Numbered from the stretch's first letter, positions 8,251 through 16,981 are shown. The stretch is DNA of 64,000 nt from Alphaproteobacteria bacterium (GCA_017559525.1 JAFYRI010000003.1:1-64000), one strand, 5' to 3'. The notes: generated by a model from the sequence alone, not told the origin. Numbers and translations: made by a program.

Positions 8251-9474
8251 TTATTTAAACGGACATGTTTTTTCACCATTACCATCATAGGATAAACATA
8301 CCCCATACAAATCCGTTTGTGTATTGGCACCATAAGTTCCCACGTTTTTGCACGTTTGGTTTCCCCATAAAATGGAACAATATGTATTTTCTTGAGCACA
8401 TTCTTTATTGGGAGTTAAGGAAACTTCACCATTTTCAACTGTTTTACAAACGTTGTAATGTTCATCCAATGGGGCGCATCGACCATAAAGACGGGTTGTC
8501 GTATTGGTTCCATATGTGCTGGCATTTGAGGTGCATGTACCATTTGTCCAATTCAAAACACAATACTCGCCCGTGCCGCATGTTTGTCCCGACACAGGTG
8601 TTAAAGAAACTTCGGATTCACCAGCCGTCACCGTTTCCGGTACCGTAAAGTCAAATGCACAATCCGATTGAACGGCTTGTACCAATGCCGGTACTTTAAA
8701 TTCAAAAGCACAATCTGATTGTACCGCTTGAACCATTTCGGGAACCGTAAATTTATAACTGCACCAATCTTTCATCAAACACATTGTACCGTTAAAGGTG
8801 GCGCCTTCCGGACAAGTGCAAGACGGTGTTTGTGTGGCATCCCAAATACCGGCCGCTTGTTCACAACAATATTGTGTTGTTTGCACCTCAATCCCGTTCG
8901 TATAATCACACACAATTTTTTGGCAACTACCGTCTTCGCCCACCTCAAAACCCGTGGCACATACGCATTCATTATTTCCACCACATGTCATATTTTCGGG
9001 ACATTCTTTATCACATACGGGTGGTATTTCATTGATATTTGCCCATGAAAAGGCCAACATCATGTCTTCGGCGCATTCGGTCAAGGGAGTAAAGCTTGTC
9101 GCACCTTCATTCGTCAAAAACATTTTCCACCGTGTCTTTTGAACCATATCGGTTAAATGGTCGCACACCTTTTGTTCCACATTTTGGGCAATAACCACAT
9201 CTGCTTGACCTTCTTGCACGGCAACACGTTGCGTAAAAATGGGATAACCACTGAGTGGTGCAAAAGGAACAGGGGTTAATTGGTTAAGCACTATATTTTG
9301 CGAAGCATTAATATTAACATAGGACAGTTGAACATCATTTAAAATGCGATTGGCTTTATTTTTATTAACGGCGTATTGATACCCCATCACGCCACCGACA
9401 GATAAAACACCAACAACAGACAACAGTCCCAGTATTTCAACCATAGAACGGCCGTTTTCTCCCGTTAATTGCAT
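8251..9474 (-). CDS. Prepilin-like Cys-rich protein
   Basis: This 407-residue protein has a very short leader ending in Gly8, then RSMVEILGLLSVVGVLSVGG with Glu at +5, so it fits a type IV prepilin-like (class III) signal. The pilin-like part runs to about residue 185. It is followed by a Cys-rich EGF-like stretch (CDKECPENMTCGGNNECVC) and three near-identical 22-residue segments ending VPEMVQAVQSDCAF or similar (around residues 240-300). Two later modules (GTGEYCVLNWTNGTC and ENTYCSILWGNQTC) look like duplicated disulfide units. It is upstream of a lectin-like gene and has its own promoter. The leader motif is shared with the genes at 1264 and 18278. The role is unknown; a pseudopilin or adhesin is possible. 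Confidence 0.82.
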   Translation of the reverse strand: MQLTGENGRSMVEILGLLSVVGVLSVGGVMGYQYAVNKNKANRILNDVQLSYVNINASQNIVLNQLTPVPFAPLSGYPIFTQRVAVQEGQADVVIAQNVEQKVCDHLTDMVQKTRWKMFLTNEGATSFTPLTECAEDMMLAFSWANINEIPPVCDKECPENMTCGGNNECVCATGFEVGEDGSCQKIVCDYTNGIEVQTTQYCCEQAAGIWDATQTPSCTCPEGATFNGTMCLMKDWCSYKFTVPEMVQAVQSDCAFEFKVPALVQAVQSDCAFDFTVPETVTAGESEVSLTPVSGQTCGTGEYCVLNWTNGTCTSNASTYGTNTTTRLYGRCAPLDEHYNVCKTVENGEVSLTPNKECAQENTYCSILWGNQTCKNVGTYGANTQTDLYGVCLSYDGNGEKTCPFK

Positions 9475-9528
9475 GTGTTAACTCCTATAATGATGGTGTG
9501 CATATTTTTATTTCACATATTATGATTT

Positions 9529-9557
9529 TTTATACTCAATATATGGGGCAAGTGCAA
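9529..9557 (-). promoter_or_regulatory. Promoter of the prepilin-like/lectin-like operon
   Basis: On the minus strand TTGCAC (9552-9557) and TATAAA (9529-9534) are 17 bp apart, 54 bp upstream of the ATG at 9474. Confidence 0.6.
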
Positions 9558-9583
9558 GTTTTTTTTGATGTAAATATTAAAAA

Positions 9584-10351
9584 TTAAAATATCATTTTGA
9601 TGGAAACTGCTGATTTGGCCACCAGTTCAATTTCGTCCGTTTGTTTATTATATGTTTGAATAATGTGTGAATCGCCGTTGGATGAAGCAAAAAATAATTC
9701 GCTTTCGTGTAATCCAAAACCTATGGCGGTGACATTGAATGCCATAATTTTTGTTGTTTGTCCCGTTTCTAGGGAAATTAAATAAATATATTCTCCGTCA
9801 TAATAGGCAACCATAGTACCAGCTTTGTTCAAGCTGAACATTTGAGCAGATTGTGTTAATTTTTCCCCAGATTTTCCGTTGGTGCGTACTAAAATACCTT
9901 TTGTATTGATGTAGTATAAATATGCGCCATCAGGGCTCCATTTTGGGGGGGTAATTTGCGCTGTCATCTTGACTAAAGGATGGAATTTTGTTCTGGCGCG
10001 TTCGTAAATCGTTAAATCCGCCGTGCCGGCATGGTTTAACAAATCTGCTTTTAATAGTGCGATTTTGGGATGTTTTCCCTCTAATAACGTTGGGTAATAA
10101 CAATATCCAAACATGTTCAATGTTTTTTGTGGTTCTTCTTCGGAAAAATTAAAAGCGCAAGATAAAACTATTGTTTGCTCTCCATCAAATTCCACACCAC
10201 TTAAAGTATGGTAATTAGCGGATATGTTCGAAAAAGCGGGTACAGATCTGACAAATCTGACGCGACCATCCTTTAAAACAGTCCATAGTTTTTCGGTTTC
10301 ATCAATAAAAAAGACCTGATAAGGTGATAATACCGTAATTGTCATTTGCAT
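9584..10351 (-). CDS. Hypothetical beta-propeller-like protein
   Basis: This 255-residue protein has no signal peptide. The sequence is rich in beta strands, with short blade-like repeats such as PKWSPDGAYLYYINTKG (about residues 135-151), then MFSLNKAGTMVAYYDGEYIY and VTAIGFGLHESELFFASSNG. This pattern resembles TolB or WD40 propellers, but there are too few blades to assign a family. It is divergent from the moxR operon, with a 69-bp gap that could hold promoters for both. Two ATGs are possible (10351 and 10345, in MQMTITV); the GCGAGA site is better spaced for the second. The function is unknown. Confidence 0.65.
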   Translation of the reverse strand: MQMTITVLSPYQVFFIDETEKLWTVLKDGRVRFVRSVPAFSNISANYHTLSGVEFDGEQTIVLSCAFNFSEEEPQKTLNMFGYCYYPTLLEGKHPKIALLKADLLNHAGTADLTIYERARTKFHPLVKMTAQITPPKWSPDGAYLYYINTKGILVRTNGKSGEKLTQSAQMFSLNKAGTMVAYYDGEYIYLISLETGQTTKIMAFNVTAIGFGLHESELFFASSNGDSHIIQTYNKQTDEIELVAKSAVSIKMIF

Positions 10352-10420
10352 TCTCGCTAAAAAAAGTATATATTAAAGAAATAGAAATTGCAACAATTAT
10401 GATAAAAAAGGAATAAGTAT

Positions 10421-11380
10421 ATGACACCAAAAGAAAGTTTTTATGCCTTGAAGGATTTTATGAACTCACGTATCATTGGTCAACCAGTGCTTGTTGAACG
10501 GTTGTTAATTGCTTTGCTTGCTGATGGGCATTTGTTGGTGGAAGGGGCTCCAGGTCTTGCAAAAACAAAAGCCGTTAAGACTTTGGCTGAATGTGTTGAG
10601 GCTAATTCTCACCGTATCCAATTTACGCCTGATTTATTGCCGGCAGATATTACTGGTTCAGATGTGTATCGTCCGGAAACAAACACTTTCTTTTTTCAAA
10701 AAGGTCCTATTTTTCAAAATTTGTTATTGGCCGATGAAATTAACCGTGCTCCAGCAAAGGTCCAATCCGCTTTGTTAGAGGCTATGGGGGAACGTCAGGT
10801 AACAATCGGCAATCAAACATATCAATTGCCAGAGTTATTCATGGTGATGGCAACTCAAAACCCGATTGAAAACGAAGGGACTTATAATTTGCCAGAAGCT
10901 CAATTGGATCGCTTTTTGATGTATGTTAAAATCGGGTATCCAGATATTGAAGCTGAACGAAAAATTTTGGCATTAATTCAAGCAGAAGAGAAAAAAGAAA
11001 ATTTGGCACCTTTCCCAAGAATTCGTCAAAGCGTTATTTTTGATGCAAAACGTGAAGTGTTGGATACATATATGTCTCCAGATTTGCAAGAATATTTAAT
11101 CCAATTCGTGATTGCAACGCGTAATCCGGCACCATATGATAAGGATTTAGCAAGATTGATTTCGTTTGGGGCATCTCCTCGTGGCACAATTTCTTTGGAT
11201 ATTGCTTCGCGAGCTTTGGCATGGTTAAACAATCGTGATTATGTGATGCCATCTGATATTCAATCGGTTATTAAAGATGTTTTACGTCATCGTATTATTT
11301 TATCATTTGAGGCAAAATCAGAAGGATATACATCTGATCGTGTTTTAGATATGTTAATACAAAAAGTGCCGGTGCCATAA
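10421..11380 (+). CDS. MoxR-family AAA+ ATPase
   Basis: This 319-residue AAA+ ATPase of the MoxR type probably acts as a chaperone that remodels partner protein complexes. Walker A is GAPGLAKT (about residues 45-52), Walker B is LLLADEINRAP, sensor 1 lies in MVMATQNPIENEGTYNLPEA, and the arginine-finger region follows in QLDRFLMY. The length is standard. It leads an operon in which each following gene overlaps the one before: its TAA overlaps the ATG of the DUF58 gene. A GGAATAAG ribosome site precedes the ATG at 10421. This gene order is that of the Bat (aerotolerance-type) operons, but the von Willebrand proteins usually found there are missing. Confidence 0.92.
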   Translation: MTPKESFYALKDFMNSRIIGQPVLVERLLIALLADGHLLVEGAPGLAKTKAVKTLAECVEANSHRIQFTPDLLPADITGSDVYRPETNTFFFQKGPIFQNLLLADEINRAPAKVQSALLEAMGERQVTIGNQTYQLPELFMVMATQNPIENEGTYNLPEAQLDRFLMYVKIGYPDIEAERKILALIQAEEKKENLAPFPRIRQSVIFDAKREVLDTYMSPDLQEYLIQFVIATRNPAPYDKDLARLISFGASPRGTISLDIASRALAWLNNRDYVMPSDIQSVIKDVLRHRIILSFEAKSEGYTSDRVLDMLIQKVPVP

Positions 11381-12300
11381 TGAAATATCCAACAGTTAAT
11401 AGTTCTGTTTTTGCATCGAAAACAGCTTTGGCTGCACTTAAGAAAAGGGCATCTTTTATTGGATTGCCAATATCAAAAAAGCAAGCTTTAGTTGGTACAG
11501 GGGCTAGCAAATCTCCATTTAAAACAAAGGGAATGGATTTTTCTGAAGTAAGGCAGTATCAGGCAGGAGATGATGTTCGTCAAATTGATTGGCGGGTAAC
11601 AGCAAAATATGGTAAGCCTTTTACAAAATTATATACAGATGAAAAAGAACGCCAAGTTGTTTTGGTGTGTGATATGCGCAGTTCTATGAAGTTTGCAACA
11701 TCTGGTGATTTTAAATCAGTGTTGGCTGCTAAAATGACTGCTTTTTTGGGATGGGTTTCTGTTTCAAAAGGAGATACTCTGAAAACATTGTTGGTTTTGC
11801 CTGATATGTTAAAGGTTTTGCCAATTGGAAAGGGAGAAAAAAATATCGCTTTTATATTGGATGAACTTAGTGAAGCAAGTAATCCTTTTAATGTTCCTCA
11901 GGATATTTTATCGTTTGAGCAGATTTTAAAACAATTGGATGTATTGACTCCTAAAGGAGCGTCTGTTTTTATTTTAAGTGATTTTCATGATATTACACCT
12001 TCTGTTATGCAAAAAATAGGACAAATTTCGGTTCGGGCGGATGTTTCCTTTGTTCATATTTTTGATGCAATGGAAGAAAAAATGCCAACAGCATTGTTAC
12101 CAGTTACAGATGGTCAGCAAGCATTTATTGCCGATATGAAAAATAAAACAAATCGTAAGGTTTTTGAGGATTCTTTTACGAAAATTCAAAGTGTTATTGC
12201 TGATGCGGTTAATGGGTATAAATTGGGATATTTGCCCGTTCGTACAGATGAAGCTTATTTGGATTTGATTGCGCGATATTGTGAGGGGAGAGCAATATGA
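11380..12300 (+). CDS. DUF58 protein (MoxR partner)
   Basis: This 306-residue protein has the DUF58 signature FSEVRQYQAGDDVRQIDWRV at about residues 49-68, followed by a von-Willebrand-like core that begins VVLVCDMRSSMKF (a degenerate metal-site DxSxS). DUF58 proteins regularly pair with MoxR ATPases in operons linked to envelope stress or periplasmic protein complexes. Its first ATG overlaps the moxR stop codon and its last bases overlap the next gene, so translation is coupled. No membrane segments are obvious. The biochemical role is unproven in general. Confidence 0.88.
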   Translation: MKYPTVNSSVFASKTALAALKKRASFIGLPISKKQALVGTGASKSPFKTKGMDFSEVRQYQAGDDVRQIDWRVTAKYGKPFTKLYTDEKERQVVLVCDMRSSMKFATSGDFKSVLAAKMTAFLGWVSVSKGDTLKTLLVLPDMLKVLPIGKGEKNIAFILDELSEASNPFNVPQDILSFEQILKQLDVLTPKGASVFILSDFHDITPSVMQKIGQISVRADVSFVHIFDAMEEKMPTALLPVTDGQQAFIADMKNKTNRKVFEDSFTKIQSVIADAVNGYKLGYLPVRTDEAYLDLIARYCEGRAI

Positions 12301-12779
12301 ATGGGGAGCAAATAGATTTATCTGGATTAAAAGACATTGTGGTTCCTGTAAAACCAGATTTTTTTCCGTTGGCGATTGGGTGGTGGATTGTGATAATTGC
12401 CGTTATTATTTTGATACTGGTATTGATTGGATTTTGGGTACATTATTATTTTTCGCCTTTATCTTATGCGTTGCGGGAATTAAAAAAAGATTATCATCAT
12501 ATTAAAAAAAAGGGTTGTTTTGCTAAGAGTGTTAGTAAGTTATTAAAGCGTGCATCTATTTTGAAATATGGTAGAGAAAAAGTCGCGTCTTTATCAGATG
12601 AAATGTGGATGCGTTTTTTGTCACAACAGTCTCATGGAAAAATTAAACTTGACGTTATTAAATTTATTGCTTTTTCATCTTATTTGCCAGATAATCAAAC
12701 TCAAGTGGTGTCGGATAAAAAGATTTATGATGCTGCAAAAATTTTAGTGAAAAATATATTAAAGGATAAGAAAAAATGA
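12297..12779 (+). CDS. DUF4381-like single-pass membrane protein
   Basis: This 160-residue protein has a short N-terminal segment with LSGLKDIVVPVKPDFFPLAI, then one membrane helix (WWIVIIAVIILILVLIGFWV, about residues 29-48), and a basic cytoplasmic part. That layout and its position after MoxR and DUF58 match the DUF4381 proteins of Bat-type operons. It overlaps both neighbours by 4 bases (ATGA). It probably anchors the MoxR/DUF58 complex at the membrane; this is inferred from context. Confidence 0.72.
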   Translation: MNGEQIDLSGLKDIVVPVKPDFFPLAIGWWIVIIAVIILILVLIGFWVHYYFSPLSYALRELKKDYHHIKKKGCFAKSVSKLLKRASILKYGREKVASLSDEMWMRFLSQQSHGKIKLDVIKFIAFSSYLPDNQTQVVSDKKIYDAAKILVKNILKDKKK

Positions 12780-13573
12780 ATGCAACCTCGGAATTGGAAG
12801 TTTTAAAAGCACTGCAAGATTTATCTGCTGGTAAAGGCTTTTTTGCGTCATCAACGTCGGGTACGGATGCGGAAGAAAATCAAAAAATGTGTTCGGAAGT
12901 TGGTAATGCTCATGAAACACGAGTTGGTGTGTCTATGTTAGTGGGGATTACTTATAAATCAAATGATGGTTCTATTAAAGAGCGTGAGTTTTTAATTCGC
13001 CGGGTAATTCATAATAAAAATGATATGTATATTGATGGTATGGCGGTTGATATTAAGGCACCTCGTTTGATTAAGGTTTCTCAAATTTTAAAAATTGATG
13101 ATGTTGGAACCGGCAGAAAATATGACAATCCCTATAAATTTTTACAGGACAAATTGGGGATAGGTATTGCGGATGAAATTTTACCAGAGCAATTACCAAC
13201 ATTCGCTAAAGTTATTGAACGTTTACACAATGAAATAACGGTATTGATGTATGTGGTTGCTATTGACGGTATTCGTGAAAAATCAGAACGGGGAGTTGTG
13301 GCTAAATATGTACGCTCTCAAACGCCTGATTTAACTTATTCAGATGAAGAATTGGACGATTATTTAATTTCTATTGCTCCAGATGCAACCAGTGCCGGTA
13401 TGGCATTTCAGCGTATTTTGACAAAAGATAAAAATATTTTACAATCGTTTATTGAAGCATTGATTAATGTAATTATGGCAAATGGTCAAGCTGATGAAAA
13501 AGAACGTATCTTTTTAGCAAAAGTATTGGATTTGTTAGAAAGTCAAGGTTATCGATTTGATTTGGGATTGTAA
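12776..13573 (+). CDS. TerB-like protein closing the MoxR operon
   Basis: This 265-residue soluble protein starts at an ATGA overlap with the gene before it. The N-terminal half contains a WYL-like or small beta domain (LVGITYKSNDGSIKEREFLI). The C-terminal half has two acidic helical motifs, VAIDGIREKSERGVVAKYV and IMANGQADEKERIFLAKVLD, that resemble the DG-x-x-x-x-E repeats of TerB-like domains. TerB domains occur in envelope-stress and metal-response systems. In this operon the gene occupies the place where vWA/TPR Bat genes usually stand. The function is not known. Confidence 0.68.
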   Translation: MNATSELEVLKALQDLSAGKGFFASSTSGTDAEENQKMCSEVGNAHETRVGVSMLVGITYKSNDGSIKEREFLIRRVIHNKNDMYIDGMAVDIKAPRLIKVSQILKIDDVGTGRKYDNPYKFLQDKLGIGIADEILPEQLPTFAKVIERLHNEITVLMYVVAIDGIREKSERGVVAKYVRSQTPDLTYSDEELDDYLISIAPDATSAGMAFQRILTKDKNILQSFIEALINVIMANGQADEKERIFLAKVLDLLESQGYRFDLGL

Positions 13574-13652
13574 AAAGATTAGATTGTTGAATATTTTTAA
13601 TCTATTTCCAAAATAATATGTGAAAAAACAAACTGTAAAGGTGATTTTTCGC

Positions 13653-13681
13653 TTGACTTTTGTGTAAATAGAGGATATACT
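13653..13681 (+). promoter_or_regulatory. Promoter of rpmG
   Basis: TTGACT (13653-13658), 17 bp, TATACT (13676-13681). It lies 45 bp upstream of the rpmG start codon. Confidence 0.8.
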
Positions 13682-13726
13682 GCACCCCTAAGGTTTAATT
13701 TTTTATATAAAAAATGGTGGAATAAA

Positions 13727-13894
13727 ATGGCAAAGCCAACGACAATTGAAATCAAATTAGAAAGCAAAGCTGGTACAGGCACTTTCTATATTACAAAGAA
13801 GAATCCTCGTACAAAGACGGAAAAAATGGTCGTTAGAAAATACGATAAAAAAACCAGAAAACACGAGGAATTTGTTGAAAAGAAAATTAAGTAA
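13727..13894 (+). CDS. rpmG: 50S ribosomal protein L33
   Basis: This 55-codon gene encodes [20 protein letters not shown] followed by [20 protein letters not shown], the conserved L33 core, and a basic tail ending EKKIK. The cysteine pairs of zinc-binding L33 are absent, so this is the zinc-independent form typical of Alphaproteobacteria. GGTGG lies 6 nt before the ATG. It is a single-gene unit with a perfect promoter and a GAAA-loop terminator. Confidence 0.96.
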   Translation: MAKPTTIEIKLESKAGTGTFYITKKNPRTKTEKMVVRKYDKKTRKHEEFVEKKIK

Positions 13895-13922
13895 TTTTCT
13901 TTTTACTTCTCTAGAAAAAATA

Positions 13923-13945
13923 CCGAGCGAAAGCTCGGTTTTTTT
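13923..13945 (+). terminator. Rho-independent terminator of rpmG
   Basis: CCGAGC (13923-13928), GAAA tetraloop, GCTCGG (13933-13938), seven T residues. Confidence 0.95.
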
Positions 13946-13950
13946 GTTAA

Positions 13951-13979
13951 TTGACGAATGTTCAATAGTATGTTACAAT
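13951..13979 (+). promoter_or_regulatory. Promoter of the membrane protein gene at 14005
   Basis: TTGACG (13951-13956), 17 bp, TACAAT (13974-13979), immediately after the rpmG terminator and 25 bp before the next ATG. Confidence 0.75.
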
Positions 13980-14004
13980 ATAGGGAATAAATAGGGAGGT
14001 TGCC

Positions 14005-14742
14005 ATGACGCCACAAAAACGAAAAAAAACAAATATTCAAAAGATTTTAAATCGTCCTGTTCAATCCAATGAACAACATTCTATTTCTCCGAAAAAAGAA
14101 GGTTTTTTAGGGTGGATGTCTTATATTGGTTGGGCGTCATATATATGGCTGGTTCTTTTTGTTATTAGCAATTTATGCTATTCATATTGTGATGGAAGGG
14201 TTATTTTTTTTGCAGAGCAGTTTTCAAGTGAATATCACCTTATTGCTTTATTAAGTTCAGTAATTTTACCGATGATTGTTTTTTTAAAATCTCCTTATCG
14301 ATTTTTACATGACATTATTAAAATATTTTTCTTGACTATGATTAATGCTACTGCTTGGATGATGCTGTTTCAATGTTTTGTGGGGGGAGAGAATTGTTGG
14401 AATATAGGAGGTATAATATTAGGCGTGATACTTGCTTTTATAGCTTTTTATTGTTTTGGAAATAAATTATCAAGTGAGCAAAAAATATTATGTTTTATGA
14501 TTGTTATAATTGGGGGGGAGACTGGTCTTTTTTCGGAAGAATATTATGAATTATTTTTGGTATTCGAACTGCTAATACTGCTTTTATTGGGGTATTTATA
14601 TTATTTTTACAAAAAATCTAAAGATGGTTATCGATATGTATGGTTAAAGGTATTTTTGTTTTCTTGGTGGTTATTTATTCCTCTTGGATATATGGAGATA
14701 AAGAAAGAAATAATGCCTTTAATGGGGGATACCTTATATTAA
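14005..14742 (+). CDS. Hypothetical polytopic membrane protein
   Basis: This 245-residue protein has a basic cytoplasmic N-terminus (residues 1-35) followed by about seven hydrophobic segments, for example ASYIWLVLFVISNLCYSYC and ILGVILAFIAFYCFG. I recognise no family motif. It has a strong ribosome site (AGGGAGG) and its own promoter, so it is likely expressed. A run of seven G in the coding strand (14512-14518) falls in a Gly-Gly pair. A bidirectional terminator lies downstream, shared with rplS. Confidence 0.7.
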   Translation: MTPQKRKKTNIQKILNRPVQSNEQHSISPKKEGFLGWMSYIGWASYIWLVLFVISNLCYSYCDGRVIFFAEQFSSEYHLIALLSSVILPMIVFLKSPYRFLHDIIKIFFLTMINATAWMMLFQCFVGGENCWNIGGIILGVILAFIAFYCFGNKLSSEQKILCFMIVIIGGETGLFSEEYYELFLVFELLILLLLGYLYYFYKKSKDGYRYVWLKVFLFSWWLFIPLGYMEIKKEIMPLMGDTLY

Positions 14743-14780
14743 GATGATAATAGTTAATTATTGTAATTAGATATACAAAA

Positions 14781-14800
14781 ACCCCGCCAAACCAGCGGGG
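14781..14800 (-). terminator. Terminator of the rpsP operon
   Basis: CCCCGC (14782-14787) pairs with GCGGGG (14795-14800). On the minus strand the stem is followed by TTTTTG, so it mainly serves rplS. On the plus strand the T tract is weak. Confidence 0.85.
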
Positions 14801-14824
14801 TTAAATAACTTATCGTAAAATAAA

Positions 14825-15184
14825 TTATTCTTTGTCTTCTGTAATACGAGCGGCTTTACCGAACAAGTTGCGCAAGTAGTACAATTTAGAACGACGTACT
14901 TTACCACGACGAACAACTTCGATGCTGGCTACGTTTGGAGAATAAATTGGGAAAATTCTTTCAACGCCTTCACCGAAAGAAATTTTACGGATTGTCATTG
15001 TGGAATTCAAACCATCGTTAGAACGAGCGATACAAACGCCTTCGTAAGCTTGTAAACGTTCACGACCTTTATCTTCGATGATTTTGCACATCACTTTAAC
15101 AGTATCACCAGCTTTGAATTCCGGAATGGATTTGTTCAATTTGGCGATTTGTTCATTTTCCAATTGTTTAATTAAGTTAGTCAT
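14825..15184 (-). CDS. rplS: 50S ribosomal protein L19
   Basis: This 119-residue ribosomal protein begins [12 protein letters not shown] and contains the family core [20 protein letters not shown] and [18 protein letters not shown]19 sits at the 30S-50S interface. The start was placed at 15184 because AAAGGT precedes that ATG; an upstream in-frame ATG at 15229 lies inside trmD and would add a 15-residue tail without homology. It is last in the rpsP-rimM-trmD-rplS operon, 20 bp after trmD. Confidence 0.96.
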   Translation of the reverse strand: MTNLIKQLENEQIAKLNKSIPEFKAGDTVKVMCKIIEDKGRERLQAYEGVCIARSNDGLNSTMTIRKISFGEGVERIFPIYSPNVASIEVVRRGKVRRSKLYYLRNLFGKAARITEDKE

Positions 15185-15204
15185 GTTTTTACCTTTCTTG
15201 TTAA

Positions 15205-15885
15205 TTATTTTTGGCAATAAGTTGTCCATAAATCAGGACGTCTTTGTTTTGTAATTTCTTCAGACATTTGCCGACGCCATTTGGCGATGTTAGCATGATG
15301 TCCACTGAGCAGTATTTTCGGTACTTCTTTACCTTGCCAAACGGCTGGTTTTGTGTATTGTGGATATTCCAATAATCCATTAGCAAAGCTTTCTTCCGAT
15401 AGAGAATCGGCATTTCCCATTACAGACGGAATTAAACGAATAACGGCATCCAACATTGTTAAGAGGGCAGGTTCCCCACCACTTAACACGAAATCGCCAA
15501 TGCTGATTTCTTGAATATTATATTTTTCAATAATACGTTCATCAATTCCTTCAAAACGACCACAAATAAAAGTCACTTTTTCCATATTGGCAAATGTGTG
15601 CGCCATAGATTGAGAAAAAACTTTACCACGTGGTGATAAATAGAAAATGGGTTCATCTTCGTGGACCGAAGCAATGGCTTTATCCAAAACTTCCGGTTTC
15701 ATCACCATGCCGGCACCACCACCAAAAGGTGTGTCATCAACGGATTTATATTTGTCTGTTGCAAAATCACGAATGTTGACAATATTCATTGACCATTTGT
15801 TTTCACTGAGCGCCCGACCGGCCAAGGAATATCCAAGGTAACCAGGGAACATTTCGGGATAAAGTGTCAAGATATTAATCTTCAT
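15205..15885 (-). CDS. trmD: tRNA (guanine-N1)-methyltransferase TrmD
   Basis: This SPOUT methyltransferase makes m1G37 in tRNAs and so prevents frameshifting. The protein has 226 residues from [20 protein letters not shown]. Family motifs present are [16 protein letters not shown], the knot motif [19 protein letters not shown] with EISIGDF before it, and the C-terminal RRPDLW. The start at 15885 follows GGAG and lies inside the 3' end of rimM (11-bp overlap). A longer reading from 15906 would begin deeper in rimM. Confidence 0.96.
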   Translation of the reverse strand: MKINILTLYPEMFPGYLGYSLAGRALSENKWSMNIVNIRDFATDKYKSVDDTPFGGGAGMVMKPEVLDKAIASVHEDEPIFYLSPRGKVFSQSMAHTFANMEKVTFICGRFEGIDERIIEKYNIQEISIGDFVLSGGEPALLTMLDAVIRLIPSVMGNADSLSEESFANGLLEYPQYTKPAVWQGKEVPKILLSGHHANIAKWRRQMSEEITKQRRPDLWTTYCQK

Positions 15886-16387
15886 CTGTATCTCCGTTAA
15901 TGTCATCTGGCATAGCCAAACAAATGGTTTTATTTTGCATATCTAAACTTGGAAAAGTTTCAGATGTAAAAGCAAAATCCATTACTTTGCCGTTTGTTAA
16001 AGTTATTTCCAAAATATCCGAAGCACCATAGTTATTCACAGCGGTAATTGATCCGATGTTTTCACCGTTTTGTACAACGGTTAAACCAACCAAATCATGA
16101 TAATAATATTCATCATTTCCGGCTGCCGGTAATTTGTTTTTATCAGCATATAAATGTTTTCCACGTAAAGTTTCTGCCATATTGCGATCATTTATGTTTT
16201 TAACTCCGGCGATGATAACGTCACCATGAACACGTGTACCATACAACTCATAAATCGTCCCGTTGTCATCCACGAACGGATTTAATTTGGCAATTTGAGC
16301 GGGGTTATTCAAGAACGGTTTAATTTTAACCGCACCTTTGATACCATGCACATTGACAATTTGACCGACGAGGATTTTATTGGACAT
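15875..16387 (-). CDS. rimM: Ribosome maturation factor RimM
   Basis: This 170-residue protein helps 30S assembly at the 16S rRNA 3' domain and binds S19. The N-terminal RimM domain starts ILVGQIVNVHGIKGAVKIKP. The PRC-barrel linker DEYYYHDLVGLTVV (about residues 92-105) is well conserved. The acidic end is NGDTDED. It lies between rpsP and trmD, in the usual order. Confidence 0.95.
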   Translation of the reverse strand: MSNKILVGQIVNVHGIKGAVKIKPFLNNPAQIAKLNPFVDDNGTIYELYGTRVHGDVIIAGVKNINDRNMAETLRGKHLYADKNKLPAAGNDEYYYHDLVGLTVVQNGENIGSITAVNNYGASDILEITLTNGKVMDFAFTSETFPSLDMQNKTICLAMPDDINGDTDED

Positions 16388-16398
16388 TTATTTATTCC

Positions 16399-16785
16399 TT
16401 ATTCAGCTGGTGTTTCAGCAGCAGCGGCGGCAGCTTCAGCAGCGGCAGCAGCTTTTTCAGCCAATTCTCTCATACGTTCTTGAGCTTTAGCTTTTGGAGC
16501 GCATTTTTTGGTTTGTTCACGAATAGCTGGTTTTTCAGCCAAACCTTTTAAAGCAAACAATTTTTGAACGCGTTCTGTCATTTGAGCGCCTTGAGCCATC
16601 CATTTTTTAGCAGCTTCTTCTTTGATAACCAAAGCATCAGCGTGATCTTTTGGCAATAATGGATTGTAGTGACCTAAAGCTTCAATGAAACGGCCGTCAC
16701 GTGGGCAGCGGCTGTCTGCTACAACGATTTTATGAACAGGGCGTTTTTTGGAACCACCTCTTGCTAAACGAATTTTTACTGACAT
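16399..16785 (-). CDS. rpsP: 30S ribosomal protein S16 with Ala-rich tail
   Basis: This 128-residue protein begins [20 protein letters not shown], the S16 signature. The core ends near residue 85. It is followed by a Lys/Glu helix and a C-terminal run rich in alanine ([19 protein letters not shown]). Ala/Lys tails on S16 are known in Alphaproteobacteria, but this one is especially repetitive. It is the first gene of the operon and has a roughly 140-nt leader. Confidence 0.95.
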   Translation of the reverse strand: MSVKIRLARGGSKKRPVHKIVVADSRCPRDGRFIEALGHYNPLLPKDHADALVIKEEAAKKWMAQGAQMTERVQKLFALKGLAEKPAIREQTKKCAPKAKAQERMRELAEKAAAAAEAAAAAAETPAE

Positions 16786-16959
16786 ATTGTCCCTTTCTTT
16801 TTTTTGTTTTTACATATTCTAAAGTATCATCAAAAATCATACAGTTATCGCCCCGGTGAGCGAACCATCGCCGAACGGGGTATCTCCATAGAGACTGAAA
16901 AATAACATCAGCTTTTTGAAAGATAGGTTCACTATATCTGATTTTTATTCATAAGTCAA
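16786..16959 (-). promoter_or_regulatory. rpsP operon promoter and structured 5' leader
   Basis: On the minus strand TTGACT (16954-16959), 17 bp, TATAGT (16931-16936) form a near-perfect promoter. The expected leader of about 140 nt contains CCCCG (16875-16879) able to pair with CGGGG (16850-16854), and a GCTGA/TCAGT-type stem upstream of it. This may be an autoregulatory site for a ribosomal protein, but I cannot match it to a named RNA family. Confidence 0.6.
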
Positions 16960-16981
16960 GATATTTTTTACAAAATTTAAA

